From the NCBI GenBank assembly GCA_947044405.1, contig CAMRHE010000205.1:2976001-3040000 (forward strand): DNA of 64,000 bases. Reading direction: 5' to 3'. The position numbers and the translations under genes are program-made. The notes under the pieces were generated by a model. It had not been told where the DNA came from, ran no database searches, and saw nothing but the letters and a program-made list of their open reading frames with translations. Within the stretch, counting starts at the first letter, position 1. Every line of letters starts with the position of its first letter. Of the stretch, positions 36,536 to 50,370 are shown one piece after another. The DNA comes from Leptodactylus fallax (lineage: Eukaryota; Chordata; Amphibia; Anura; Leptodactylidae).

Positions 36536-39500
36536 ATGGTTGGCCTTACCACCACCCAAAAAATCCTGGTTATCGCCATATTGCTGCTTCATTACACAAC
36601 TAGTGAACAAAGACCTAACAGTGAAGACTCTTCTTCTTTGAGTTTCACCCAGAGTTTGTATCACACAACCATCCATGAAAATTCTGCTCCTAAAGCCTAT
36701 GTATTGACTCAAGTAAAGATGGGTGTTTACTTGAAGGATCCTCAATGGACGGTAAAGTATCGGATTGTATCTGGAGACCCAACTGGACTTTTTAAAACAG
36801 AGGAGATGGTGGTTGGGGATTTCTGCTTTTTACGCATAAGGATAAGAAGCGCTAATACAGCCCTATTAAATAGGGAGGTTAAAGACAATTATCAGCTTCT
36901 CATTCATGCCTCAGAGAAATCCTTGGATTATGAAGCACAGGCTAAAGTTACCATCCAAATTTTAGATATAAATGATCTAAGGCCTCTCTTCTCAACAACA
37001 TCCTACAAATTTACCATTAATGAAGATGCTCCTCTTAAAACTGTCCTTGGTAAGATAAGTGCTACAGATGCTGATTTGGGTCAGAATGCTATGTTCTACT
37101 ACACCTTGACTACCAAATCCTCATTCTTCAGTATCCATCCAACAAGTGGTATTGTGATGCTAATAGGACACTTAAATGCAACACAAAGCAATCTTCACAA
37201 ACTGGAAATTTTAGCCGTTGACCGTATGAGAAAAATTGCAGAGGGTAATGGATTTGGGAATGTAGCTTCCATGGAGGTACTCGTGCAACCAGCTCTAAGG
37301 AAGCCTCCTTTCATCTCGTCTGTTACAACAGCCAGGGCTGATTCATCGGAGAGGCTCCTGTATGCTACCTTGGTCATGGACTTCTTAGATCCTGGGTGCA
37401 GTATAGATTCTGTTGAGATTGTAGATGGAGATCCTTTTGGTTACTTCAAAGTTCTAAGGTCTTATGTAGGGAAAAATGAATTTACTGTTGTATCAACCGC
37501 ACAGATAAACTGGCTGGACCACTCCCAAGGATTTAATCTAAGCCTTAGAGCCAAAGACAAAAGCAAGCCACCTGTTTATTCCCCCCTTAAAACCATTTAC
37601 ATCCCTCCGTGGAGATATGCCATAGCAAAATTTGAACACGATAACTATAAAGTGCAAATTAGTGAATGTTCCCCACCTGGTACTCGCGTTACTATGGTAA
37701 AAATTCATCCCGCAGCTCCATCGAGTGAATATTATTTGAAAACGTCTACGGATAAATTTCGACTTATGAGCAAAAGTGGTTTGATTTTCACCAGTAAACC
37801 TATGGATATTAAAGATCAGTCTCAGTTCTATTTAGAGGTTGCTGCACTTGATGGCCAGGTCTCCACTACTGTTATTGTTGACCTTATAGACTGCAATAAT
37901 CATTCCCCTATGTTCACTTTGTCCAAGTATGAGGGAACTTTCACGGAAAATTCTCCCATTGGAACAAAGATATTAAAAGTTTCTGCAAATGATGCAGACC
38001 AGGGGAACAATGCCAAAGTAAATTACAAGCTGGTTAGTCCGAAATCTGCTCCATTTGTAATTGACCCAATAACAGGAGTAATTTCTAACAGTCGAGTGCT
38101 TGACTATGAGTTAAATCAAAGAATATATAATCTAAAAGTCTGGGCATCCGATCTGGGCATACCTTATCGTAGACAAAGTGAAGTCTATGTTTCTGTTATT
38201 ATGAACAATCTGAATGACAATGCTCCAGTTTTTGAGAAGGTCAACTGCAATATAAACCTCACAAGAGACATGTCTATTGGGGAGAAGGTAGTTGAACTCT
38301 CCGCAGTGGATGTAGACGAGCTTCAGACCATACAGTACCAGATTCTATCTGGCAATGAACTACAGAAATTTCGGATAGACCCCACATCTGGAGAAATTAC
38401 CATCAGAAGCGACTTGTATGACCTACCATTTTCACACCCTTATTTCTCACTAGTTGTTAGAGCTAGCGATGGAGAAAACTATGCTTTGCCCACATTTATC
38501 AATATCACAATATTAAATGAAGGTTCTCCCAAATCTGTACATTGTGAAGAAACGGGCGTGGTTAACAAGATAATGGAAAACATGAAAAACCACTTCAGTT
38601 TACAAGCTGAAAAGCAAACCTATGAGGAGGACATATCATTTAACAATCATCTGATAAATAATCATGCACCTCATTTTGGTGACAATTTTCCAGTATCTAT
38701 TGATGTGACCGAGGATACAATTGTCAATTCTTCCATTGCATTGTTGACTGCCATTGACCTGGATACTGGTTTTAATGGCAAACTAGTCTATGTGATATCT
38801 GATGGAAGTGACGATGGGTGCTTTGACATCAACATGGAAAACGGAGCACTTATTGTCTCTTCACCCTTAGACCATGAATCCACAAGTTCATATATTCTTA
38901 ACATTACAGTTTATGATCTTGGGGTGCCTCAAAAATCATCTTGGAAAATTCTAGCTATTAACGTGTTGGACGTAAACAATAATGAGCCAAAGTTTCCTAC
39001 ATCAGGATATTGTGTGACGATACGGGAGGATGCTAAGATTGGTAGCGTTGTTGTTAAAGTAAAGGCAGATGACATTGACAAGGAAGACAATGGTCGGGTA
39101 AGGTATTCGCTTTTGACGCCAACTGATAAGTTTTCCATTGACAGCGTCACAGGTGACTTAATGGTTAAGAGCATGCTGGACAGAGAGCTGCTGCCAAAAT
39201 ATAAGCTCAAAGTGGAGGCCAGAGATCAGTCAAAGAAAGACAGGCAACTTTTTTCTGTCACTGATGTGGTTATAACATTGGAAGATGTCAATGACAATGC
39301 CCCATATTGCCGGCCAGTAACGGCTAATGTAAAAATTGCAGAGGACATTCCTGTAGGAACTGTTTTATACTTTGTGGATGCTCAGGACATTGACACTGGA
39401 CCCAATGGAGATGTGTCTTACTCTCTTATCAACAATGAGCAAGGCATATTTCATGTGGAAAAATTAACTGGAGCTCTGGTCTTAGAGAAGGAACTTGACT

Positions 39501-39794
39501 ATGAGACTAAATCATTCTACAATTTGACTGTCCGAGCTACAGATGCCGGCCACCCATTTCCACATTCTTCTGTGTGCCATGTAGAGGTGGAAGTGCTGGA
39601 TGTAAATGAAAATTTAAAACCACCTTCATTCAAAAATTTTGTCTTCCCTGTATCAGTATTGGAAAACTCTCCACCTGGGACAGTAGTCCTTTCAATCACA
39701 GCTCAGGACACGGATAAAGGAAAAGACGGCGAAATACGTTATTCCATAAAGGATGGAACAGATCTCTCAGTTTTCAGCGTAGATGAGGAGACAG
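36536..39794 (+). CDS. fat2: FAT2 protocadherin, coding exon 1 (start codon)
   Basis: First coding exon of a giant atypical cadherin that sits on the cell surface and mediates cell-cell contact and directed migration. It encodes residues 1-1086. A hydrophobic signal peptide (ILVIAILLLHYTTSE, about 9-23) is followed by about nine or ten cadherin repeats. Ca-binding linkers are visible at residue 144 (DINDLRP), 452 (DCNNHSP), 558 (NLNDNAP), 812 (DVNNNEP), 917 (DVNDNAP) and 1022 (DVNENLKPP). FAT2 rather than FAT1/3/4 is favoured by stretches such as SANTALLNREV, AVDRMRKIAEGNGFG and SAVDVDELQ. The exon starts at 36522 after a TTTACAG acceptor, so the ATG follows 14 bases of leader. It ends at 39794 with donor GTGAGT, in phase 1. 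In-frame codons past 39794 are intron. Confidence 0.96.
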
Positions 39795-40576
39795 GTGAGT
39801 TAAGGCTGGTTCCAGTCTCTAATAGTCTAATATTGTATCCCGATATGACATAATTCAATTAATTGTAACTTTGTTTAATGTTTTGATACTTTCTATGGAT
39901 ACTTTTGGCGTATATCTTGGAAGCATTTTGTAATGTCTTTGCCAAACATAGCCTAAGATAGAAATTCTTTAACTGATATATAAGATGAAGGGACAAATAT
40001 CAATGCTGGATTGAGTATTGCAGAATTCTAAGGAGGGCCATAATCGTTAGTTTAGTGTCTAGAGTTGCCAATTTTGGTGGGATTAGTAGACATCTAATAC
40101 ATATAGAGTGTCTTCATTTTTCCTAGATGGCAGATTTCATAGGAAAGGAAGATTGGGTTGTTGGATTTCAAAAGAAAATGGCAAAAAAGGATAGCCAGCT
40201 TGTGATCTAAAGATGGAAGACCCCATGCATACGACCGAGTGTGCTTCCAATGTGGGGCTGAGTTTCCAGCGGAGCACTCATATGACACTCAGAGTCACCT
40301 GAGTCACTCAAATTGGAACAGATTGGATCGGAAGCCCCCATAGATGTGAATACATAACGGAATGCACTTGGATGTCACTCCGTATGTCATCCAAGTGCAT
40401 TCCACTGCAAACTCGGCTCCACATCAGAAGTACACTCGGTCATGTCCATGGGGCCTTAATGTGTAGAAATCCCTATATTACCAAAGTCCACAGCCATTTT
40501 GCTGTAGTTCTATGTATTATAAATGTGTGATCTAACTCTTATTCACCAATAATCTTAGCATTGATTTATTTTTCAG
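39795..40576 (+). other. fat2 intron 1, with a hairpin MITE
   Basis: A 782-bp GT-AG intron. About 40219-40456 is a hairpin-type interspersed repeat: the left end GACCCCATGCATACGACCGAG pairs with the right end CTCGGTCATGTCCATGGGGCC. Inside it 40359-40374 (GGAATGCACTTGGATG) is the exact reverse complement of 40388-40403, leaving a 13-base loop. Confidence 0.85.
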
Positions 40577-40891
40577 GGTTAATCCGGACAGAGGCTCCTC
40601 TAGACCGGGAGGTTACTTCGCGCTACTGGTTGACTATCTGTGCTACAGATTTGGGTTCCATTCCTTTGTCTTCTGTGGCTGAAGTCTACATTGAAGTTGA
40701 GGATGTCAATGATAACATCCCTCAGTTATCCAAGGCTGTATTCTACGCCTCCGTGCTTGAAAATTCTCCTCCGGAGGTTTCCATCCTTCAGCTAGATGCC
40801 ACCGATGCCGATTCTGTTTCAGCTGGAAAACTTTCCTTTTATTTCTCTAGTGGAAATAATCAAGGCTTTTTCACATTGAACCCGAGTACAG
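40577..40891 (+). CDS. fat2: FAT2 coding exon 2
   Basis: 315 bp, phase 1 to phase 1, encoding residues 1087-1191. It completes one cadherin repeat ([13 protein letters not shown], then the linker [10 protein letters not shown]) and begins the next ([12 protein letters not shown] ... FTLNPSTG). The acceptor is TTTTTCAG and the donor is GTAAGA. The join to coding exon 1 restores a glycine codon split G/GG. The open frame continues past the donor for ten codons, but there is no family similarity there. Confidence 0.95.
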
Positions 40892-43800
40892 GTAAGATAT
40901 TGGTTTATTGGAATTTTCCATAGTTTTGTCCATAGATTTTTAAGTTTAGGATTTTTTGTGTTACTGCCTGCCAAGGACCTAATCACAAAGATAGCCATAT
41001 AAATGGAAGCCAAAACAGCTTGTAACAATCTAGTACTGTAGAGATGTATTAAAAATGTGTTTTGTGTTCGCCCCATCAAAAATGACAGGTTAAGTTGACC
41101 TTGCCAAAATGTGTAAGGGAGGGTCGCCGACAACAGGACTAGGTTTTTAATGATTCTTTAATGCCATTTCTGTTGCACAGGTGGAAACAATACTGTATAG
41201 TTTAGGAGCCACAGCGGAGCTATTTGCCTATAGAAGTATTATATCTATTGGCAAAAGCCACACATGACATGTAAATAGGCGTGGGTAGAAACATAACGTC
41301 CTTTCTCAAGACCCATACACTAGTTCCAAGCCGCTTCTATGTGGATATTACATTTTTGATTAATACTTGTCAATGCTGTCAAAAATCCCAAAAACAAATT
41401 AAAAGGATCAAAAATAATCAAAAATGAGGAAAATTTATTCAGTCTAATATAGCTTCTGATACTACCGGACTCATCACGTCTTAAACCTGTCCTGCACCCT
41501 TGACTTCTCCTTGTTAATCTTCCTCCTCCATATAACCACTCCCAAAACCGCACACTGATCCCCACTCTGATCCGCTGTGTACTATGAAACAGATTAGAAG
41601 AGTGACGCTGCTGAAAATGTTTGTCTTCCATGCTTACACGTTCGCTGTAAATTACAGTTTGATCATTCGCAGCCCATCTCTTTTTCATGAGTGCATTAAT
41701 GTAGAACAAAAGGTGTCTTTAAAAATGCATTTCAGGCCTTAACGTTCACATCATACAGATATCTCTTTCTAGGAAACATTATTGTAAGGCTTGTGAGAAC
41801 AGATGCTTTATGCATTGTAAGCGTTTTATGACATTTAGACTGTATAGAATATATAGAACAGGGGTAAAGTTGTAGGGGGTGCATAGGCTGCATTTGCATC
41901 GGGTTCTCAATGGGCCTGAGAGCCCCTCTGTTATTGTGGTGGAACGCCAGTTCTTCATATAGCTACAGATACAATAGTTAGAGGTCCTAGTACATATTTT
42001 GCATTGTAGTCCAGGTGCTTGAAGTTACGCCTTTGTATTTCTGCCTAAATAATAAATAGGGCATACATTCACAATTCTGCTGGTTGTCATTGGAAACAGT
42101 TGACAAGCTAGTTGTGATAGATCAATACATACTGCAAACACCAGAAAATATCTGGTAGAAAAATGAATTTGGTGTATTTATATATTAATGGTTGCCTTGG
42201 AATTTTTATTAATACAATTTTTCCGACAGGCACTATCTAAAAATAGCTTTATGTTCTCCAAAAGTTGCCAACCGTATATGTTGAACCATTTTTTTTTTTG
42301 TGACCCAAAGCCAGACAAACTGGACTGTATGTTTCTTGTATATCATCCACTTTTTCTGTGACCTTATTTAGGGTATTGATACTCTGTTGACTCCAGGACT
42401 TTTGTGGTTGTCTGGTACTTTTTGTTCATTTTCAGATAGTAGCTGGTAACCAGGGACAAAAGGCAAGTACCTGCACCAAAGGAAAACACAAAATCATAGT
42501 CACAATGCTGGACGGGGTGAAATGGAGGGGGTCTAGTCAGAAGTCAGATGAAATTGCTGTTGATGGTGATTCTTTTCAATCACCTCAGCCGGCTAAGCAT
42601 GCGTGTGTCCTAAAAAAGGGGTGGGGGTAATATAAGCCATCAAACACCCCTGGCAGCGGCGACTTTTCTTTCCTGAGAACAAAAAAAAAGTTGGGCATAT
42701 TGAAATCCAGCAGCCTTACCCATCTTTCCCCCAACACCTACTGTCAGGGAAGAGTCAGGAGGCCCTATATTCATTGGAAGGTTGGTCCCTCTGAAATTAG
42801 TGGATTTGGCCGACGTAAACCAAATATTATGGCCAGATTTATACCAAGCTCAGTAACAGTAGAGATAGAAATCCATTTGAGAGATGTTGAAGAGGTAGAG
42901 TAGTCAGGAAACAATAGACATAGACAAAGCAAGGTATAACACTAGTGCAACAGTCCAGATAGAAGGACACTAAGTGTATAACATCATAGGCGTGCACTGG
43001 GGTGTAAATAAGTGAGATTTATGTGAATGATGTCTTTATCTTTGGGTGTAGCTAGAGAAGATATTTTTGCACCATCTTCCTCCTAAAGCCACATGTGGCG
43101 GTCTAGCAGCAAAGCATCACTTTTTATAGAACAGAAACTGAAGACATGATGGGAAAATGTTATAGCACCAAATACACGTTTTCCTACTTATAGGGGTATC
43201 TCGGTTTATTAATATGTGATTTATCTCCTATGAATAATAATAATAAGCAGATTATGATAGACTAGTTCCAAATAATATAATCTATCAGTATATCACATCT
43301 CATCTACTCTGGAATAAAATCTCCACCCAATGCATAAAAAAATGGATGGCGATCAAGAGACTGTAAAAATTAGTCATAAAAAAGTTTGGATGTTCTACAT
43401 GATCAGTAGATTAGAACGATTTCTTACCTGGAATAACTCTTGGGCTTAGCATTTGTTTGTTCCCTCTCCGAGAGAATAACTAGCAGGTTAGGAGGCAGTA
43501 TTAACATCTATGTTGCCCAGTAACTGGGTGTAGAAGGGCACCTTCTCTCTTAAAGGAGCCTAAGAAGTATTTGGTTAGTGATATCTGTGTTTCATTTGCT
43601 GGAGGAATCTAGATAAAAGAGGTGACAAGCCTTGGATAACATGAATGCACATGGCTGAGAATCTACTGCTCATGGGGGTTTCGACCACTCCATGATCAAT
43701 GTGGCTTAGTGTGGCATTGGAGAAAAATCTGGATACTCCACTACATGTTACATGGTCTGCTGGTCCTGCCTGTATCAGTGGGTACAGCTGACGTGTCTAA

Positions 43801-45116
43801 GGTGTATGATCACTTGACACATGCTGAGCACACCTGGTGGAAACTTATCTCCTAAGGAACAATGGTTGGAGCATGCTGAAATCCAATATGCCAGATCCTT
43901 CTTTCTCCTAACATCAAACTAGAAGACTCTAATACTAAGCCTATCCTGCCAAGATTTGGTCATGTTATATCTAGCGTGTATGACAAGATTAGGATGCCAT
44001 TGGTTATAGGAATGGTATTGCCCACTCTCTTGCTCCCTCTTACGAACACATTTGTGTTATTAAAATATATTATTCATTTTATTTATAATAAATCATATTA
44101 TTTTTAGGGAATCAATATTTACTACGTAATATCTCATAAACCTCCCAAACGTAACTTAATTTAGTAGTATCTGAAATGCCTGAGTGACTTGCTGGTGGAT
44201 ATTTGCAGAAGAGACTCTTGAAGTTGTAGCCAACGTTTCGTGAGAGCAGCGTCAGCTAGAATTGCGAATGATAGTTTACTGCTAGGAGCGTGACACAATG
44301 ATGGCAGGAAGGTGGGCACAGCTAATTGTACCTATTCTGTCATAAGCAGACCTGATCCATCGCCACATACCATGCTCTATCTATCTGCTGACAAGACACA
44401 AGGACTATTGTCAGGGATGAACCTGGATTTTCTATACTCTATTGTTCGCCTCTCTGGCATTACAACATATAACCTCAATTTTAGCAGAAAAAAAAGCCTC
44501 CAGTGAGTGAAAATGACAAATACTGCTGTGTTCACTTCTCACTTGTGGACTTGTATGTAATTGAGGGAGGCGGCAGTTAAAATGTGTGTTTTAGAAACAA
44601 AAGCCTGAAGGATTTGTACAAGATGCGCAGTCTATCGGCAGGTTGGGTCTTGTTGGGTACAAGGGTTAGAGCCTGCCGAGCACTACACAGGGCAGCGCAA
44701 TGTACTGAGAGCCTTACAAGGAGATGATACATTGTGTTCCTGTAGTTCTCTATTCCCTCCAGGGTTAGACTGGCCCACCAGAGAACTAGACGATCCTTTG
44801 GTAGGCTCTGATGCAATAATAGGATCCAAGAGTCCAGCAGAAGACAACCCATATGGAGATGACTTTGGAGCCAATCGCTTATCACTATTTTGCATTAGAT
44901 TATTCAGGGGTATCGCTATAGTTGGTGCAGCAGTAGCACTTGCTATTGGACCCTGGACTCTGAGGGGGCCCTAAAGTTTCCTCTGCCATATAAAATAGAT
45001 CGCTATTTTACATTTTACAAGGTGGATAGGGGCCCATGTACAGATTTTGCATTGGGCCCATGAGCTTCAAGTTACCCCTCTGGGATCATTCACAAATAAC
45101 CCAATAAACCATCATA

Positions 45117-46751
<1,635 letters not shown>

Positions 46752-47227
46752 TATGTCTTATATGTACAATGATAGGAACATATATTACCATGCAGTGTGA
46801 TGTGGACCTGTAAATGGCCTGTATAGATGGAGAATTGCCATTATCCTATGGATCTGTATATGTGGATGCATCGTATTAGTGTATATGAGCTTCTGTAGAA
46901 GAAAATGGCACCCTGATGGAGCATTGCACATCCTTCATGCCCACTAAAGACAACTTTTCCACCATATTATGGCTCTGCTCCACTCACAACCAGTTGGAAG
47001 CCATAATATAGTCATATACATGAGCCATAAAGTTTGCTAGCTTGCACCGATATTCATTGAATTACTGCAAGAACAGTTAGTGAGTTGGGAATATCCCACA
47101 AATATATATGGCTGTCTCCTGCTATGGGTTACATTGCTCTGTCAATCATGTTTTAAGCTGAACATTAACCCTTTCCTGGTCAGATAGGTCAGCACTTTAT
47201 TTACTATGTTATGTATGTGACACTGTA

Positions 47228-48794
47228 CAGTCATGGCCAAAAGTTTTGAGAATGACACAAATATTCTATTTTCACATGATCTGCTGCCCTCTGGTTTTTA
47301 TGTGTGTTTGTCAGATGTTTTTATCACATACAGAAATATAATTGCATTCATATTATGAGTAACAGAAGCTTATATTGACAGTTAGAATGAGTTAATGCAG
47401 CAAGTCAATATTTGCAGTGTTGACCCTTCTTCTTCAGGACCTCTGCAATTCTCCCTGGCATGCTCTCAATCAACTTCTGGACCAAATCCTGACTGATAGC
47501 AGTCCATTCTTGCAGAATCAATGCTTTAATTTTGTCTGAATTTGTTGGTTTTTGTTTGTCCACCCATCTCTTGATGATTGACCACAAGTTCTCAATGGGA
47601 TTAAGATCTGGGGAGTTTCCAGGCCATAGACCCAAAATCTCTATGTTTTATTCCCTGAGCCATTTAGTTATCACCTTTGCTTTATGGCAAGGTGCTCCAT
47701 CATGCTGGAAAAGGCATTGTTGAGCGCCAAACTGCTCTTGGACGGTTGGGAGAAGTTGCTCTTGGAGGACATTCTGGTACCATTCTTTATTCATGGCTGT
47801 GTTTTTAGGCAAGACTGTGAGAGAGCCAATTCCCTTGGCTGAGAAGCAACCCCACACATGAATGGTTTCAGGATGCTTTACAGTTGGCATGAGACAAGAC
47901 TGGTGGTAGCGCTCACCTCTTCTTCTCCGAATAAGCTGTTTTCCAGATGTTCCAAACAATCGAAAAGGGGATTCATCAGAGAAAATGACTTTACCCCAGT
48001 CCTCAGCAGTCCACTCCCTGTACCTTTTGCAGAATATCAGTCTGTCCCTGATGTTTTTTCTGGAGAGAAGTGGCTTCTTTGCTGCCCTCCTTGAGACCAG
48101 GCCTTGCTCCAAGAGTCTCCGCCTCACAGTGCGTGCAGATGCACTCACACCTGCCTGCTGCCATTCCTCAGCAAGCTCTGCACTGCTGGTAGCCCGATCC
48201 CGCAGCTGAAACACTTTTAAGAGACGGTCCTGCCGCTTGCTGGTGTTTCTTGGGCACCCTGGAGCCTTTTTGGCACCAATGGAACCTCTCTCCTTGAAGT
48301 TCTTGATGATGCGATAGATTGTTGACTGAGGTACAGTCTTTCTAGCTGCAATACTCTTCCCAGTTAGGCCATTTTTGTGCAATGCAATGATGACTGCACG
48401 TGTTTCTTTAGCGATAACCATGGTTAACAGAAGAGAAACAATGATGGCAAGCACCTGCCTCCTTTTAAAGTGTCCAGTGGTGTCATTCTTACTTAATCAT
48501 GACAGATTGATCTCCAGCCCTGTCCTCATCAACACCCACACCTGTGTTAATGGAGCAATCACTGAAACGATGTTAGGTGGTCCTTTTAAGGCAGGGCTGC
48601 AATGATGTTGAAATGTGTTTTGGGGGATAAAGTTCATTTTCTAGGCAAATATTGACTTTGCAAGTAATTGCTGTTAAGCTGATCACTCTTTATAACATTA
48701 TGGAGTATATGCAAATTGCCATTAGAAAAACTGAAGCAGTAGACTTTGTAAAAATTAATATTTGTATCATTCTCAAAACTTTTGGCCATGACTG
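47228..48794 (-). mobile_element. Tc1-type transposon, copy 5, with a nonsense codon
   Basis: 1,567 bp; both ends start CAGTCATGGCCAAAAGTTTT and are flanked by TA (47226-47227 and 48795-48796). Inner inverted motifs GTCAATATTTGC and GCAAATATTGACTT lie about 170 bp inside each end. It is a third Tc1 lineage, different from the other four copies, inserted against the direction of fat2 in intron 2. Confidence 0.94.
47405..48421 (-). pseudogene. Tc1-type transposase with one in-frame stop
   Basis: One frame runs from the ATG at 48421 (MVIAKETRAVIIAL) to the terminal KKGQHCKY, 338 codons, broken only by a TAA at 47650-47648 (codon 258). Before it come the DNA-binding region and D149 (IFSDESPF) and D241 (FQHDGAPCH). 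After it comes E277 (NPIENLW). That is 35 residues between the second D and E, a DD35E spacing rather than DD34E. The stop separates the catalytic glutamate from the rest, so the copy is dead unless read through. Everything else looks intact, so inactivation may be a single base change. Confidence 0.93.
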
Positions 48795-49023
48795 TATTTA
48801 CAAAGGTGAACCCTTATATATTTGACAGCACAGAACATCTGTGGTATTAAACCTCTGACCTGCTAAGCTTCCCTCTGAAGATCTTCCTTATAATTGGGGT
48901 TAATGATGTCATATAGTTGCATAATTTAAAGAGCTCTTTGACAGTCACGAGCTCCGCTGACTGGTTAGGTCACAGTTTAAAGTGACATTGAGGACAATAA
49001 ATAAGCTCCTGCACAATGCTTCC

Positions 49024-49501
49024 TTAAAGGGGTTGTCCTAGATGCAGCCAGCAGGGGAGGATTATAAAAAAAAAAAAAAAAATGCACTTATACTTACATG
49101 CATCCTGGAAGTCACTTCAGTTGCTCTGTTTATGTAGAGAGCGGCTGCAGCATTGACGTCACATTGACTGGACTGCTGCAGCCAAATGCCACTCTAAGGC
49201 TGAGCCCCACGTTGTGGAAACGCAGCTTTTTTTGTTGCAGATTTTGCTGTGTTTTTTTGAGCCAAAGCCAAGAATGGCTACAAAAGGAATGGGAAATATA
49301 TAGGAAGCTCTTCTACTTCTCCCGTCTGCTCAATCCACTCCTGGGCTTGGCTCAAAAAAACACAGCATAATCTGCAACAAAAAAAGCTGCGTTTCCACAA
49401 CGTGGGGCTCAGCCTCAAGTGTATAGAACGGACAGAGGTGAGAATGCAGGTAAGTATCAGTGCATATTTATTTTATAACCCTCTCCTGCTGCCTGCATTA
49501 A
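49024..49501. mobile_element. Outer MITE split by a nested MITE
   Basis: The left end TTAAAGGGGTTGTCC is followed by GATGCAGCCAGCAGGGGAGG and ATGCACTTATACTTACATGCA. The right side reads inward as GCAGGCAGCAGGAGAGG and ATGCACTGATACTTACCTGCA up to a TTAA at 49498-49501. The outermost right end seems to have lost its AAAGGGG. A hairpin MITE (49197-49415) sits in the middle, so two rounds of insertion are recorded. Confidence 0.75.
49197..49415. mobile_element. Hairpin MITE with about 75-bp inverted arms
   Basis: The ends begin AGGCTGAGCCCCACGTTGTG. The arms 49197-49272 and 49340-49415 are almost perfectly complementary, through the blocks GAAACGCAGCTTTTTTTGTT, GCAGATT(T/A)TGCTGTG and TTTTTTTGAGCCAA. 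The loop is about 65 bases. Flanking CCACTCTA and CAAGTGTA match at 5 of 8 positions, possibly an eroded 8-bp duplication. A single arm of the same family lies at 35281-35350. Confidence 0.85.
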
Positions 49502-50087
49502 CATTTCTGGATCTGAGACAGACATAATGGACTAAGACTACCAGGGCTGTATGAAGATTGTGGCCCCCTACCAGGCTAAAGTCTTCAGGGCCTCTTAAAT
49601 GGGCAGATTATCTTCTGAATGCTCATTCCTAATAAATTCTCAGGATTAGGCTAGGTTTATACATTGCACATACAATGCATAGAACATGTCCCCGGGATAC
49701 ATGAGGGGGATTTCACTATGAAGAAGCATCAGACTCCCTCACTATTCCAGGACTAGGAACACATCACCCACATAATGATGCTGCCCCCTTACTTATTGCA
49801 GCCGTGCATGTATTTACAGGTGCGTGTAAAATTCTACTGTCACCACAGGCCACTCATACACCTGCTAAAGTTGGTAACATAAAGGCTGTGTTATCATTTG
49901 CTACTGGGGACAGCCCCTTTAAAGCAGTTTGCTTAAAATAGCTCATCCATAATTGATTGGTGGAGGTCTGACTTCCGGGATTCTCCCAGGTCAGCTGGTT
50001 GAGAGGGTACAGTTTCAGGCACATGGTAGTGTCACTGTAAAAATAATTCAATTTATAGCATAAGAATCATACTGCTTGCTAATTATG

Positions 50088-50370
50088 TCAATGGTGATGT
50101 CATAGTATAGGAATAATGCACATGGTGATGTCACAATATAGGAATAATGCACACAGTGATGTCACAGTATAGTAATAATGCACACAGTGATGTCACAGTA
50201 TAGGAATATGACACATGGCAATGTCTCAATATAGGAATAATGCACATGGTGATGTCACAGTATAAAAATAATGCACACAGTGATGTCACAGTATAGGAAT
50301 AGTGCAAATGTTGATGTCACAGTATAGGAATAATGCACACAGTGATGTCACAGTAGGGATAATGCATAGT
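50088..50370. repeat. Tandem repeat with TGATGTCA (CRE-like) cores, array 2
   Basis: About eight or nine units of roughly 36 bp contain GTGATGTCACAGTATAGGAA and TAATGCACACA. It is the same family as the array at 30870-31245 but in the opposite orientation and better conserved. It lies in fat2 intron 2. Confidence 0.9.

Noticed and set aside
39795..39853. fat2 exon 1 extending to the stop at 39853
   Set aside because: Cadherin similarity ends at a consensus GTGAGT donor at 39795, and the next exon continues the protein in the right phase.
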